NCBI GenBank assembly: GCA_964505535.1
Contig: CAZDIU010000131.1
Span: 1-13,492 of the forward strand
Reading direction: 5' to 3'
From: JAABRU01 sp964505535
GTDB lineage: Bacteria; Desulfobacterota; Desulfobacteria; Desulfobacterales; Desulfococcaceae
Length of the DNA: 13,492 nt
The translations under genes and the position numbers were made by a program. Below are positions 7,580 to 13,492 of this stretch, in pieces; position 1 is the first letter of the stretch, and every line of letters starts with the position of its first letter. The notes beneath the pieces are model-generated. The model saw only the letters and a program-made list of their open reading frames with translations, was not told the origin of the DNA and searched no databases.

Positions 7580-8643
7580 CAGACATCCTCCTCTTTGACA
7601 GCTTCTTTTGCTTTTGCGGCTTCCTCAAGGGCCTTTTTCACTTCTTTCTGAACTGCGGCCTCTTTTTCCTTTTTCGCCCTGTCCAAAGCCTGTGCAAGTT
7701 TCTTTTCAGCGGCTGCACTGGTTTCGGCAATGGCATTTGCCACAGCCTGTGCCTGCTCTTCCGCAGCAATTTTCTCTTTCCGTCTGCTCATGGCATATGC
7801 CCCGGTCAGGAACAGAGGCCACAGACCGGCCACCATGGGAACCACTGCCAGCGCTCCTGATGTCAGGTTCGGGGCAGGTGTAATGCCCAGATCCTCGCGC
7901 ATTCCAATCTGCTCAAAGGGCTCGCCCGAAATATACAGCCAGCTCGTGCCGCCCATTTCATTTTCACCGTATATATGGTTGACATAGCGATCCGGATGTC
8001 TGCGGATACGCTCCCTGGCGATGGCAAGCAGATCCTCCCGTTTGCCGAAAGTCAGTGCCTCCACCGGACATACCTCCACACATCCGGGCAGTTTGCCCTC
8101 TTTCAGTCTCGGATGGCACATGGTGCATTTGACCACACGGGGGGTCAGCACTTTGTCATATTCATAGGTCGGGATATTGAAGGGGCAGGCCACCATGCAG
8201 TAACGGCATCCCACGCATACGGAAGCGTCGTAAATTACGGCCCCCTCTTTGGTTTTTTTGAAGGCTTTGACAAAACAGGCTGATGCGCAGGCAGGCTCCA
8301 GACAGTGGTTGCACTGCATTTTCCGGAATACAGGCGTTTCCGGATTTTTGCTGCTTTCGTATTTGTTGACAACGGTATAGGCCGCAGAATCGGTCCGCCG
8401 TTTCTCATCCAGCACTGTGAGTTCCTTGAACGGTTTTTCCGGCTGCGGCAGATCATTGACTTTGTTGCAGGCCTCTTCGCAGGAACGGCAGCCCACACAG
8501 AGCGTGGTGTCGTGCAGAACACCGAAACTGCCCGGATACCCTTCAAAATGAACGTTCGATCCTGCAAACGCCTTGTTCCCCACGGCTGTGCTCAGTCCTG
8601 CACCGCCCATCCATGCCAAAAATTTTCTACGGGATACTGACAT
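7579..8643 (-). CDS. hmcB: HmcB: Tat-exported periplasmic four-[4Fe-4S] protein with membrane anchor and coiled-coil tail
   Basis: The 354-residue precursor begins with a twin-arginine signal (SRRKFL at 4-9, hydrophobic core to about 27, AFA-G). Sixteen cysteines form four [4Fe-4S] binding sets: C49/C52/C55/C59; C111/C114/C119/C123; C143/C146/C149/C153; C173/C176/C188/C192. This is the DMSO-reductase-B/HmcB type, working as the electron wire between HmcA and the NrfD-type HmcC. A single membrane span lies at about 264-284, followed by basic RRKEK, so the remaining 65 residues should be cytoplasmic. They are Ala/Lys/Glu-rich, with heptad-like spacing typical of a long coiled coil (about 288-352). 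GAGG stands eight bases before the ATG. The stop overlaps the hmcC start. The coiled-coil tail is the unusual part; I do not know whether HmcB of other species has it. Confidence 0.93.
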   Translation of the reverse strand: MSVSRRKFLAWMGGAGLSTAVGNKAFAGSNVHFEGYPGSFGVLHDTTLCVGCRSCEEACNKVNDLPQPEKPFKELTVLDEKRRTDSAAYTVVNKYESSKNPETPVFRKMQCNHCLEPACASACFVKAFKKTKEGAVIYDASVCVGCRYCMVACPFNIPTYEYDKVLTPRVVKCTMCHPRLKEGKLPGCVEVCPVEALTFGKREDLLAIARERIRRHPDRYVNHIYGENEMGGTSWLYISGEPFEQIGMREDLGITPAPNLTSGALAVVPMVAGLWPLFLTGAYAMSRRKEKIAAEEQAQAVANAIAETSAAAEKKLAQALDRAKKEKEAAVQKEVKKALEEAAKAKEAVKEEDV

Positions 8644-8693
8644 ATTTGGTACCTCTGTAAGTTAAGCTTATCCTTCACCCATATCATCCGCAC

Positions 8694-8741
8694 AAATTCG
8701 GCTTCCCTCTCCGGACTCCGGAGAGGGAGCAGGGCGAATTT
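8694..8741 (-). repeat. Nested intercistronic hairpin between hmcA and hmcB
   Basis: Outer arms AAATTCG (8694-8700) and CGAATTT (8735-8741) enclose a perfect 11-bp stem (8704-8714 with 8718-8728, containing CCCTCTCCGG) and a 3-nt loop. The outer arm overlaps the hmcA stop codon at 8740-8742. There is no T-run after the hairpin in the direction of transcription, so full termination is unlikely. A 3' processing or stabilising role for hmcA mRNA, or partial attenuation, is plausible. Confidence 0.75.
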
Positions 8742-10395
8742 ATGATTTCTCTTTATGACAGCCGGTACATCCGGCAGGCTTTTCCAGCTTCATCTCTTTG
8801 TGGCAGGTCATGCACTGCTGATGATAGGCTCCCAGAAGTCCGGGCCGCATCATCTGACTTTCATCAAAGGGTTTGCCGTGGCAGCTTTCGCATCTGGGCG
8901 GTTTTTTCGCTATCGGGCTGTTGTGGTGGCAGCCCTGGCACATCACGCCCTGTTCTCTGTGGAACCAGGAGGCCATTTTGTTCTTCTCCATTCCCTCCGC
9001 GAGTTTTTTCACAATCTTGCGGTGGGGAAGTTCCACTGCCTCGTATTTGTCGGCCAGTGTTTTGATGATCACTTTTTCCGGAATATCCTCATCATCCCAG
9101 GTTCCGGTGACAAATTTCCTGTCTCTGAGCATCATCCCGGCCAGTTCTTTTTCATCACCGCCTTTGACAGTTCCAATCATGTCGGAAGTCATTTCCTGAT
9201 GACAGGTCAGGCAGGATGCCTCAGCCTGTTTCCGGCCTTTGTGCATGAACACATGACAGCCCGCACATTTGGGATCAGACTGTTTCAGTTCGTGGCAGCC
9301 TGTGCAGCTTTTCTCTGATCCGCTCTGGTGAAAGGCTTTTTCCAGCTTCACATAGTCTCCGTCTTTAAGCCCGGTCATGGTGTGGCATTTGCTGCATTTG
9401 TCCATGGCTGCATGATGACAGGCCCGGCAGGTGTCATTGTATTCCTCATGGGCTTTGTGATCAAAGGGAACCCGGTTCATGCGCGCATTTGCCAGTTTGC
9501 CGCCTTCCGGCTCGATCTCTCCTGTGGAAACCAGCACGGCATCCGGCTGTTTGCGCTCCATGCGCTCAATTTTTTCCGCTTTCTTGAATTTCTGCTGGGA
9601 TTCCGCGGAATGGCATCCCGCGCATTTCACGGGACCTGCATCCATTTTTTTCGCGACTGTGCGTCTGTGGCAGTCAATGCAGTCCAGATGGGAGGCCTGG
9701 CGCATGGTCAGTTTGGAAATCTGGTCAGAATCCTTTGCATACGGCGGAATTTCCTGTCCCTCATTCAGATGGCAGTAGCGGCAGGAGCCCTCTTTTTCCT
9801 TTGCATAGATCAGCTTCTGCTCTTTGGCATCATATTCATGATGGCATTTTTCGCATTTCTTTTCCTGTGATTTGGAATGGCGGAAATGCAGGTTTTTGTC
9901 CATCCCAATCAGTTGGCGGGAAGAACTGACTTCAGGTTTGGCCTGATGACACTCCCCGCAGCTCAGCGGTCCGGATTTCTCACCTTCCGAACTCATTTCC
10001 GTATGGCAGTCAATGCAGAATTTGTGATAGACATCCATCACATCTTTGCGTGCGGTGTCCTCCAGACGTTTGAACTTGGGAGAAAGGGGATCAATTCCCG
10101 CCACAGCCTCTTTCACACTTCCCGGTATGGTCGTGCTTCTGGGAAGATGGCAGGCCGTGCAGTCCTTTCCCTTTTTTTCAAGCGCTGCGGTGTGCGCATC
10201 GTGCAAAAACAAAACATCGGGTTTTTCCAGGTACCCGAAGACCTTCAGCGTGTTGATGGTAATCAGATCTGCCCTGGCTTTCTCATTGTCATCTGACAGC
10301 TTGGCAAGCCCACGGGCCCCAATACAATACGTTGAAATCACGAGTACAGCAACCGGGATTCCAACCCACCGAAACATTTTCTTTCCCTTCACCAT
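8740..10395 (-). CDS. hmcA: HmcA: 16-heme high-molecular-weight cytochrome c
   Basis: The protein has 551 residues and exactly sixteen CxxCH heme-c attachment motifs, the first at residues 79-83 and the last at 543-547. This is the heme count of Desulfovibrio vulgaris HmcA (about 545 residues). A basic start (MVKGKKMFRW) and hydrophobic stretch (about 11-28) form a Sec signal or anchor, so it acts in the periplasm, taking electrons from type-I cytochrome c3 or hydrogenase and giving them to HmcB. Start choice: the ATG read from 10395 has GAGGA six bases upstream and directly precedes the signal peptide. A longer frame from a TTG at 10482 would put 29 non-signal residues in front and is rejected. 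Many lone histidines between the motifs could be distal ligands. It is the first gene of the operon; the next gene, hmcB, lies 96 bp downstream past a hairpin. Confidence 0.95.
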   Translation of the reverse strand: MVKGKKMFRWVGIPVAVLVISTYCIGARGLAKLSDDNEKARADLITINTLKVFGYLEKPDVLFLHDAHTAALEKKGKDCTACHLPRSTTIPGSVKEAVAGIDPLSPKFKRLEDTARKDVMDVYHKFCIDCHTEMSSEGEKSGPLSCGECHQAKPEVSSSRQLIGMDKNLHFRHSKSQEKKCEKCHHEYDAKEQKLIYAKEKEGSCRYCHLNEGQEIPPYAKDSDQISKLTMRQASHLDCIDCHRRTVAKKMDAGPVKCAGCHSAESQQKFKKAEKIERMERKQPDAVLVSTGEIEPEGGKLANARMNRVPFDHKAHEEYNDTCRACHHAAMDKCSKCHTMTGLKDGDYVKLEKAFHQSGSEKSCTGCHELKQSDPKCAGCHVFMHKGRKQAEASCLTCHQEMTSDMIGTVKGGDEKELAGMMLRDRKFVTGTWDDEDIPEKVIIKTLADKYEAVELPHRKIVKKLAEGMEKNKMASWFHREQGVMCQGCHHNSPIAKKPPRCESCHGKPFDESQMMRPGLLGAYHQQCMTCHKEMKLEKPAGCTGCHKEKS

Positions 10396-10456
10396 AATAG
10401 ATCCTCGATTAACAGATATTTGAATTCCAGGAACTCCCGGCACCCATACCTGATCC

Positions 10457-10484
10457 GTTTGCAACAGATGTTCGACATGCAAAC
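10457..10484. promoter_or_regulatory. Candidate operator: 7+7 dyad upstream of hmcA
   Basis: GTTTGCA (10457-10463) and TGCAAAC (10478-10484) are perfect inverted arms around a 14-bp spacer, 62-89 bp upstream of the hmcA start. Size and position suit a dimeric transcription factor. I cannot name a family. No convincing sigma-70 or sigma-54 promoter was found beside it; a TTGC element here lacks its GG partner at the sigma-54 distance. Confidence 0.4.
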
Positions 10485-12091
10485 AGGGCCGGATACAGAT
10501 GCCTGACCATAATTCTTGCTGAACCGGTACGTCTCACGGCTGGCGGCATAATTTCAGGACTGATGCCGTTCATGAGCACAGTGCCGGTAAAATCCGATAG
10601 TAAACGATCTTCCGCAGAGCGGGATGAATTGGGAGATCCCCCGGAGGGGCTTTTCCGATTGGGTTATTTGAAGCGGTATAAAAAATTCAATAATTCCGAT
10701 CTGAAAAAAATTCGGAGAACTGTCTGCCCGACAGAATTTTCACAGAATTTTGCACACAGCGAATTAATGAGTCTGTTTCCTGCCCCTGAATTATTGCATA
10801 AAAAAATAATCAGAAACTGAAAATCCCGATTTTTGCAGACACAGACGTTTTTTTCTGTCAGTATCGGAATGCTGTACATCCGGAATGTTTTTCTTCAAAT
10901 TTTCTTATTGCCTGCCAACAACCCATTGCGGATGTTGTTTAGATAGAAACTCAGTTTTTGTCAAGGGAAAAAGTCATCACAGACTTTTTTTCTCATAATC
11001 CTGCAATTGAATCAAACAGAGGCTTTTACAAAAAATGAAAAAATTTAAATTATTACATGACAAATGTCTTATTTTTAATTTAATTAATTGATTTTATTAA
11101 AAAATATTTTTTTCGGATGTATTTGTGAACATAAAGTGTCCTGTCAGATTATTTGAACATCTCGGTTTTGACAGGCAGCATCCCCGGTCTTTGGGCAGAG
11201 GATACAGCGTTATTCCCTGTTTTCCATGCCCTTTTCCCTGCAATCTCCGGGAAAAAACAGTCTGTATGGCCTCGCACTGTCAGCCATAACTGAACATCAG
11301 AATGTTATTCCGGAAAGGATCCTTTGTCATGGGCTGCACATGGATACTGTTTTGAATCGCTGCTGATAATCCTGTTGAAAAAAGGAAAAAAACAGCATGT
11401 TACTGTTTATTTGTTTCCCTGAACAAAGTGATGAAATCCGTGATCCGGTTGAAAAGTTCAACATTATGTTATTTCAGTCAATATTGCATTGACAGCAACT
11501 GCGGAATTCAATTTTGACACATTGGACATCTTTCAAATATTGACATTATTAATCCGGCAATTGATACACAAACTCCCATTTCACTTAATATCCATAAATC
11601 CAGACACTTTTAATTCAGGAATATTGGGGTGGTTAATTGCCGGTTTAATAAACAGCAACCTGTCCGAATATTTATTATATTTTATTTGAATACATTAAAT
11701 TTGTTCAGATCAGGAAAGAAAAAAACTGTCGTATCTGTTTATTCAGAGAACTGACAGTCTGCCTGTTTCCCGAAGATACAGATTTTCATAAATGAAAAAT
11801 GCTGAAACAGCACAGAATCATGGTCATTGCACACAATTTTCTTAATTAATATAATTATTTTAAATTAAACATAAAATGATTCAGAATAATATTCGGACAG
11901 CAGGGCAAACGCATTTGAAAAACCGGTATTATAAAAATCAACATGTTAATTCTGCTTTGGTAACTTAGGGATGTGAAACTTTTTAAAATACCGGAAGGTT
12001 AGGGTTACAGATGTCAGTATGCGGTCAGGACTGAAACCTGAACACTGAAACCTCAAAACCGGTATATCAGCATTTTCAAATTCCTTAAATC
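10485..12091. other. AT-rich intergenic region without a convincing gene (about 1.6 kb)
   Basis: Both strands were read. ORFs here (10563-10820 plus, 10664-10879 minus, 11489-11689 plus) lack ribosome sites and recognisable motifs and look accidental. The stretches 11030-11115 and 11835-11900 are almost pure A/T. Structures seen: AAAAAGTC (10968-10975) pairs with GACTTTTT (10982-10989), extendable by wobble pairs, followed by T's as in a plus-strand terminator; TATGGC (11265-11270) pairs with GCCATA (11283-11288), flanked by CAGT/ACTG arms. Nothing links these to a gene. The region could be decayed horizontally acquired DNA, given the transposase fragment at its right end. Confidence 0.6.
12011..12053. 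repeat. Heptamer repeat tract, third copy in the window
   Basis: ACTGAAACCT occurs at 12030-12039 and 12044-12053, a spacing of 14 bp. On the minus strand this reads CAGGTTT/CAGTGTT-type heptamers, and it shares GAACACTGAAACCT (12040-12053) with 1528-1541 near the first tract. Confidence 0.65.
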
Positions 12092-12120
12092 TTTACACAG
12101 TAACTCGGATATGATATACT
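12092..12120 (+). promoter_or_regulatory. Near-consensus sigma-70-type promoter
   Basis: TTTACA (12092-12097) is followed after exactly 17 bases by TATACT (12115-12120), matching five of six consensus positions at each element. Transcription would start near 12127, just before the transposase fragment at 12138. It may be the original transposase-region promoter or one formed by chance in AT-rich DNA. Confidence 0.5.
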
Positions 12121-12137
12121 GTCACTGAGACTGTATA

Positions 12138-12470
12138 ATGCAATGCTTATTTATTATTGAATCCTTAGTGGGTGAAAAGAGACATGCATATACCGATTCA
12201 CACGGAATTGAACATGCGGCTTATGAATATATCAGAAACGGAACGGCAGACACTTTTACGGTCATTGAACCGCCGGGAGGCAGACATGAGGTTGTCATAA
12301 GAGACAGCCATGCACATCTTGACTGGGCCGAAGTGACTGCCCATGTGATCGAAGATATGTACCCGAATGCTGAAAAAGTGACATTGATTCAGGACAGTCT
12401 GAGAGCCCATAAAAAGTCTGCCTTATATGAACTGTTTGAACCGGAACGTGATTACATTTTGGGGAAATAA
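12138..12470 (+). pseudogene. IS630-family (DDE) transposase, internal fragment
   Basis: The 110-residue frame matches, from memory of the family, the middle of IS630-type transposases: a YEYIRNGTADTF segment, IEPPGGRHE, DWAEVTAHVIEDMYPNAEKVTLIQDS-type spacing (the Asp before Ser being the second catalytic position) and RAHKKSALYELFEP. The N-terminal helix-turn-helix half and the third catalytic acid (normally in an NMAE-type motif) are missing. The first catalytic region seems altered: CLFIIES stands where a C-x-D-E-S motif is usual. The frame ends abruptly with TAA at 12468-12470, where family members continue for another 60-100 residues. No terminal inverted repeats were found. There is no clear ribosome site before the ATG. 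It is non-functional as a transposase; whether the short frame is translated is unknown. Confidence 0.8.
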
Positions 12471-12497
12471 GTACCCAACCGAAAGTTTTCAGATATA

Positions 12498-12531
12498 AAA
12501 AACCGGATTTTTCCGGAAAAATCCGGTTTTT
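12498..12531. terminator. Perfect intrinsic terminator hairpin, readable in both directions
   Basis: The arms AAAAACCGGATTTTT (12498-12512) and their exact reverse complement (12517-12531) enclose the 4-nt loop CCGG. The T-rich 3' arm gives the T-run on either strand. It stands 28 bp after the transposase fragment and 47 bp before the next start. Confidence 0.8.
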
Positions 12532-12578
12532 CAGAAAAGTTTATACCCAAAAATTTATGGTGACTTACTTATAAGCAT

Positions 12579-13331
12579 ATGAAAACAAAAATATTCTGTA
12601 TTATGCTCCTGTGGCTGATGCTGGCCGGAAACGCTGCGGCTCAGGATATGGAAATGACCCAGGCTTTTCTGCACGGCATTGACCAGTACAAGGCCGGGGA
12701 TTTTGCGGCTGCTGCGGATTCTTTTCAGAAAATAGCGGACGCGGGTATCCGGAACGGAAAACTTTTTTACAATCTGGGCAATGCGTATCTCAAAACCGGG
12801 AAAACCGGCCCGGCCATTCTCTGGTATGAACGCTCGCTCCAGCTTATCCCGGATGATCCGGATCTGCGTTTCAATTACGAATACGCGCTGACCCGACTAA
12901 AGGATGACAGGGGCGAAAAATCCGTCAATATCCTCCGGATTCTGTTTTTCTGGAAATACCTGCTCAGTCCTTCGGTCATCCGCATAACAGCGATTGCATT
13001 GAACGCGATGTTCTGGTGCATTGTGCTCATCCGGCTCTTCCAGCGGAAAAAGGTGCTGAAAACCCCGGTGATGCTGATGCTGATCCTTTTCCTGATTTTT
13101 TCCCTTACAGCCATCTGGAATTATTATGAATCCTCTCAGATTCGGCAGGCGGTCATTCTTCCGGATGAGGTTCCGGTTCGCTCCGGTCTCTCGGACAGCG
13201 CAACAGAACTCTTCCGTCTGCACGCGGGAACAAAAATACAGATAGAAAGGGAAAAAGAGGATTACTACCGGATTGTGTTCACAGAAGACAAAATCGGGTG
13301 GATACGAAAGACTGATGCAGGAGTGATATAG
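12579..13331 (+). CDS. BatE-like TPR and SH3-domain membrane protein
   Basis: The 250-residue product has a signal peptide (1-21, ending NAAAQ), two TPR repeats (about 27-57 and 60-94, with FYNLGNAYLKTGKTGPAI-like consensus), two membrane spans (about 132-152 and 162-180) and a C-terminal SH3-type domain (about 190-250, including VPVRSGLSDSATELFRLHAG and GWIRK). This order is that of BatE, the last member of the batABCDE (aerotolerance) cluster, which works with von Willebrand-domain proteins BatA/BatB at the cell envelope; its molecular role is not established. No other bat gene is present: upstream are a terminator and a transposase fragment. No ribosome site is visible before the ATG at 12579 (the nearest GGTGA is about 17 bases away). 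The signal peptide fits this start; ATG 12603 would shorten its basic end. The family call is probable; the symbol is withheld. Confidence 0.7.
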   Translation: MKTKIFCIMLLWLMLAGNAAAQDMEMTQAFLHGIDQYKAGDFAAAADSFQKIADAGIRNGKLFYNLGNAYLKTGKTGPAILWYERSLQLIPDDPDLRFNYEYALTRLKDDRGEKSVNILRILFFWKYLLSPSVIRITAIALNAMFWCIVLIRLFQRKKVLKTPVMLMLILFLIFSLTAIWNYYESSQIRQAVILPDEVPVRSGLSDSATELFRLHAGTKIQIEREKEDYYRIVFTEDKIGWIRKTDAGVI

Positions 13332-13371
13332 TGCTTTGTCAGCTTTGATTTTATGTGCTGAAGTATACAGA

Positions 13372-13401
13372 AAAACCGGATTTTTTTGAAAAACCGGTTT
13401 T
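13372..13401. terminator. Intrinsic terminator after the BatE-like gene
   Basis: AAAACCGG (13372-13379) pairs with CCGGTTTT (13394-13401). The T-run and A-run in the loop region can extend the stem with one bulged base. It lies 41 bp after the stop. On the minus strand it also ends in a T-run, so it could serve a gene coming from the right edge. It shares its AAAAACCGGATTTTT core with the terminator at 12498-12531. Confidence 0.7.
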
Positions 13402-13492
13402 GCAACTCACAGATTCAGGGCTGACAGAGTAATACCCATTCGCCATTGAATTCATGCAATATTCGCCTGCTGTTTCCGCTCTCCGCACCGAT

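Noticed and set aside
10455..10480. Possible sigma-54 promoter for hmcA
   Set aside because: A TTGCA element is present on the minus strand, but the bases at the -24 position are CG, not GG.
10396..10482. N-terminal extension of HmcA from a TTG at 10482
   Set aside because: The 29 extra residues have no signal-peptide character and would put the signal sequence internally; the ATG at 10395 has a GAGGA site at the right distance.
10563..10820. Plus-strand ORF of 85 codons upstream of hmcA
   Set aside because: No ribosome site, no motif, and it overlaps the opposite-strand frame 10664-10879; it is most likely chance in non-coding DNA.
13415..13492. Possible 3' end of a minus-strand gene entering from the right edge
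   Set aside because: The frame is open for only 26 codons and another minus-strand frame is open as well; neither shows a recognisable family. The terminator at 13372-13401 would suit such a gene, but this is not enough to call it.

Overview
The window looks like sulfate-reducing Deltaproteobacteria (Desulfobacterota, Desulfobacterales-like). The diagnostic content is a complete six-gene set for the Hmc transmembrane redox complex next to multi-PAS histidine kinases with Cys-rich and c-heme motifs. The intergenic DNA is full of short tandem and inverted repeats. A lineage such as Desulfonema/Desulfococcus would fit, but that is inference, with no marker gene to prove it. A run of ten Ns at 2523-2532 shows this is a scaffolded draft assembly.

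Layout. (1) 2-3878, plus strand: two paralogous PAS histidine kinases. The first is cut by the left window edge. The second carries a periplasmic domain with a CxxCH heme-attachment motif and is broken in the assembly by an in-frame TAG and the N-run. Between them (1343-1584) lies a heptamer repeat tract interrupted by an 81-bp MITE-like element with perfect 18-bp terminal inverted repeats and a 10-bp flanking direct repeat. (2) 3949-10395, minus strand: hmcA-hmcB-hmcC-hmcD-hmcE-hmcF in that transcriptional order. They encode a 16-heme cytochrome c, a Tat-exported protein with four [4Fe-4S] clusters, an NrfD-type membrane protein, a 55-residue single-span protein, a NarI-like cytochrome b subunit and a cytoplasmic HdrD-like CCG iron-sulfur protein. 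Two junctions hold structured non-coding inserts: a nested hairpin between hmcA and hmcB, and a 14-bp (2 x 7) repeat array between hmcE and hmcF. (3) 10396-12137: the hmcA upstream region with a 7+7 dyad, then about 1.3 kb of AT-rich DNA with no convincing gene. (4) 12092-12531: a near-consensus sigma-70-type promoter, the central fragment of an IS630-family transposase and a perfect terminator hairpin. (5) 12579-13331: a BatE-like TPR/SH3 membrane protein without its usual bat neighbours, followed by a second terminator built on the same core sequence.

How it may work together: the Hmc complex is expected to move electrons between the periplasmic cytochrome pool (HmcA, HmcB), the membrane quinone/heme subunits (HmcC, HmcD, HmcE) and a cytoplasmic thiol/disulfide or Fe-S partner (HmcF). 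The convergent kinase with a periplasmic heme-c motif is a plausible sensor of the same cytochrome pool. The rrf1/rrf2 regulators known downstream of hmc in Desulfovibrio vulgaris are absent here; the kinases occupy that side instead. The kinase-hmc link is inference from position and domain content.
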